A stretch of DNA of 7,129 nucleotides, from contig PMJC01000479.1 of NCBI GenBank assembly GCA_003157235.1, positions 1-7,129 on the forward strand. Reading direction: 5' to 3'. Below are positions 6,101 to 7,129 of this stretch, piece by piece (positions within the stretch are counted from its first letter, which is position 1; each line of letters opens with the position of its first letter). The notes under the pieces were generated by a model. It was not told the DNA's origin, ran no database searches, and saw only the letters and a program-made list of their open reading frames with translations. Made by a program: the position numbers and the translations under genes. The stretch comes from Methanosarcina sp. GTDB lineage: Archaea; Halobacteriota; Methanosarcinia; Methanosarcinales; Methanosarcinaceae.

Positions 6101-6820
6101 ATAATGCTAAAAGATATATTTCTTTAATCAAAAATATACTTATAACTAAAAATAATAAAAAGAATATTGATGATTCAATAACAAAATAGATATTGAATTA
6201 TCATTCCTCCTCAGAGAGTATATCTCAGAAATGTTTCGGGAAAATGAGGAAATTTCCAGCCTCTCCCCAATAGAAAACGCTTATTAATATCAGAAATTCC
6301 CTATTAATCAGATTTAACAAATTAAACATTATAGTACAAAATATATGCTTAAAGTACAATAACGTATTTAAAAGAAATAATAAATAGAAAAAGAAAAACA
6401 TATATACAATAAGTGAGTATAATCGCTTGGTAGTAGCGTGGGAATAGAAACGCAAGAACAGACCAAAAAATCAGCCATCAGTTGGAACCAAATTATACGA
6501 ACAGACCGGAAAAGTGCCACCGATTAAGAGTTATCCAACTATCCCATGTTACTTCTCTTTAATTATTTTGCTCCAAATCCTTATTTCTATTTTTTAAAGT
6601 TCGATGGACCTTTCCAACTTGCTTTATAGAAGATTAAAAAATACTGGGCTAAAAAATACTGAGACTCCATTTGTTTTCATTGCAGTTGCTTGATATATAA
6701 TATACTATTCTTCTATATTATATTCTTTTCATATCACATATTTTTTAGTTTTTATTCTTTATTTACCATTTCTAATTTCTTTTTAAGCTAATGGTTTAAA
6801 TCTTCTGAAAATTAAATAGA
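6101..6820. other. Long AT-rich intergenic region
   Basis: No gene is recognised in about 720 bases. Supported contents are the hairpin at 6168-6203 and a less AT-rich island at about 6424-6560. The island has one short open frame of about 47 codons (6449-6598), with text such as VGTKLYEQTGKVPPIKSYP, but no good start, ribosome site or recognised family. The long minus-strand hydrophobic frame over 6225-6455 looks like a chance product of A-rich DNA. Confidence 0.45.
6168..6203. repeat. 13-bp inverted repeat (hairpin)
   Basis: TGATGATTCAATA (6168-6180) pairs with TATTGAATTATCA (6191-6203) around a 10-base loop, with a single G-U position. It lies upstream of the PHP promoter on the minus strand and far from the glycosyltransferase start, so its target transcript is unclear. 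It may be a palindromic protein-binding site. Confidence 0.5.
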
Positions 6821-6823
6821 AAA

Positions 6824-6837
6824 CTTAAATATATATA
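6824..6837 (+). promoter_or_regulatory. TATA-type promoter of the glycosyltransferase gene
   Basis: CTTAAATATATATA is a good archaeal TATA box and would start transcription near 6860, about 45 bases before the leader ORF and 90 before the glycosyltransferase ATG. A short palindrome (GTTTAA, 7-base spacer, TTAAAC; 6838-6856) overlaps the region between box and start, where a repressor could bind. Confidence 0.55.
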
Positions 6838-6906
6838 GTTTAACCGAGATTTAAACAACAAGAATTTCACATTATAGGCTTCAGGGGTTTATTGGTAGGT
6901 AAATAA

Positions 6907-6951
6907 ATGTATGAAAATCAGCAGGCTGAAAAAAGGAGTATAATTGAATGA
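6907..6951 (+). CDS. 14-codon leader ORF (MYENQQAEKRSIIE)
   Basis: ATG at 6907 opens a 14-codon frame ending in TGA at 6949-6951, which overlaps the glycosyltransferase ATG (6948-6950) as ATGA. A GGTAGGT sequence about 7 bases upstream of its ATG could serve as its ribosome site. The ribosome site of the next gene lies inside this ORF. Such an arrangement is typical of translational coupling, where a ribosome finishing the leader reinitiates downstream. The peptide is hydrophilic and has no recognised function. It could also be a chance frame. Confidence 0.4.
   Translation: MYENQQAEKRSIIE
6935..6938 (+). promoter_or_regulatory. Ribosome binding site of the glycosyltransferase
   Basis: AAAAGGAG ends 9 bases before the ATG at 6948, a normal archaeal spacing, and supports that start over any internal ATG such as codon 7. 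Confidence 0.75.
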
Positions 6952-7129
6952 AACTCTTACTGTTAATGTGCGGAGAAGGGCTCGGGCACACAAGTCGATG
7001 CCTTGCACTGGGAAAGGAGTTTCTGGCTGCCGGGCATGAAGTGAACTTCGGAGCGTATAAGCATTCGAAGAAGCTGGTTGAAAAAACAGGATATTCTGCA
7101 TACGAAATTCCCTCCGAGATAAGACTGAC
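6948..7129 (+). CDS. MJ1255-like glycosyltransferase, N-terminal part
   Basis: The first 60 residues are present; the gene runs off the window. They begin with a Rossmann-type strand (MKLLLLMC) followed by G-E-G-L-G-H-T-S-R at residues 9-17 and an A-L-G helix. A second strand with AAGHEVNFGAY comes next, then SKKLVEKTGYSAYEIPSE. The G-E-G-x-G-H loop at the very N-terminus is typical of GT-B glycosyltransferases of the MJ1255/VC2487 type, distantly related to MurG, which transfer a sugar from a nucleotide-sugar donor in surface glycan or glycolipid synthesis. The donor and acceptor cannot be told from this part. There is no signal peptide; the enzyme would be cytoplasmic or on the inner membrane face. 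It is preceded by its own TATA promoter and an ATGA-overlapping leader ORF. Its GC content is near 50%, much above the DNA upstream, marking the return to a conserved gene region. Confidence 0.85.
   Translation, partial: MKLLLLMCGEGLGHTSRCLALGKEFLAAGHEVNFGAYKHSKKLVEKTGYSAYEIPSEIRL

Noticed and set aside
6225..6455. 76-codon minus-strand hydrophobic open frame
   Set aside because: It is rich in F, L, I and Y as expected from A-rich plus-strand DNA, with no ribosome site or family resemblance.
1..7129. CRISPR array or tRNA/rRNA genes
   Set aside because: I saw no regularly spaced short direct repeats and no tRNA T-loop or rRNA core sequences on either strand.

Overview
The window looks like an accessory, gene-poor and decaying stretch of a mesophilic methanogenic archaeon, most likely Methanosarcina. 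The evidence is two DUF1699 (PF08004) proteins, a family I know mainly from Methanosarcina and relatives; GGAGG-type ribosome binding sites; TATA-type promoters; long AT-rich intergenic DNA; and coding segments of clearly higher GC than their surroundings. The genus is an inference from protein families, not from a marker gene.

Layout. Bases 1-550 hold a heavily mutated stretch resembling a transposase C-terminus, closed by a 13-bp hairpin. Bases 654-1113 are copy A of a diverged direct repeat of about 460 bp. An intact DUF1699 gene follows (1227-1682, +). Convergent to it is a broken coiled-coil gene on the minus strand (about 1680-1936). Repeat copy B lies at 2233-2702. Bases 2700-4200 contain only short or frame-disrupted candidate genes, several hydrophobic. 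A second intact DUF1699 gene (4270-4677, +) follows a perfect hairpin and a strong ribosome binding site, and ends before a T-rich terminator region. Bases 5016-6022 (-) are a PHP-domain phosphoesterase gene with one frameshift and two stop codons but with its recognisable metal-binding motifs still readable. About 850 bp of largely non-coding DNA leads to a TATA promoter, a 14-codon leader ORF, and the start of a MJ1255-like glycosyltransferase (6948 to window end, +), whose start overlaps the leader by ATGA.

Only three genes look fully functional: the two DUF1699 paralogues and the truncated-by-window glycosyltransferase. The DUF1699 pair (about 40% identical by eye) flanks decayed DNA and one repeat copy. 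This suggests an old duplication or rearrangement, or a site that repeatedly collects and loses accessory genes. I do not see a complete new multi-gene system. The most useful leads are the A/B repeat, the paralogue pair, the PHP pseudogene and the ATGA-coupled leader ORF.
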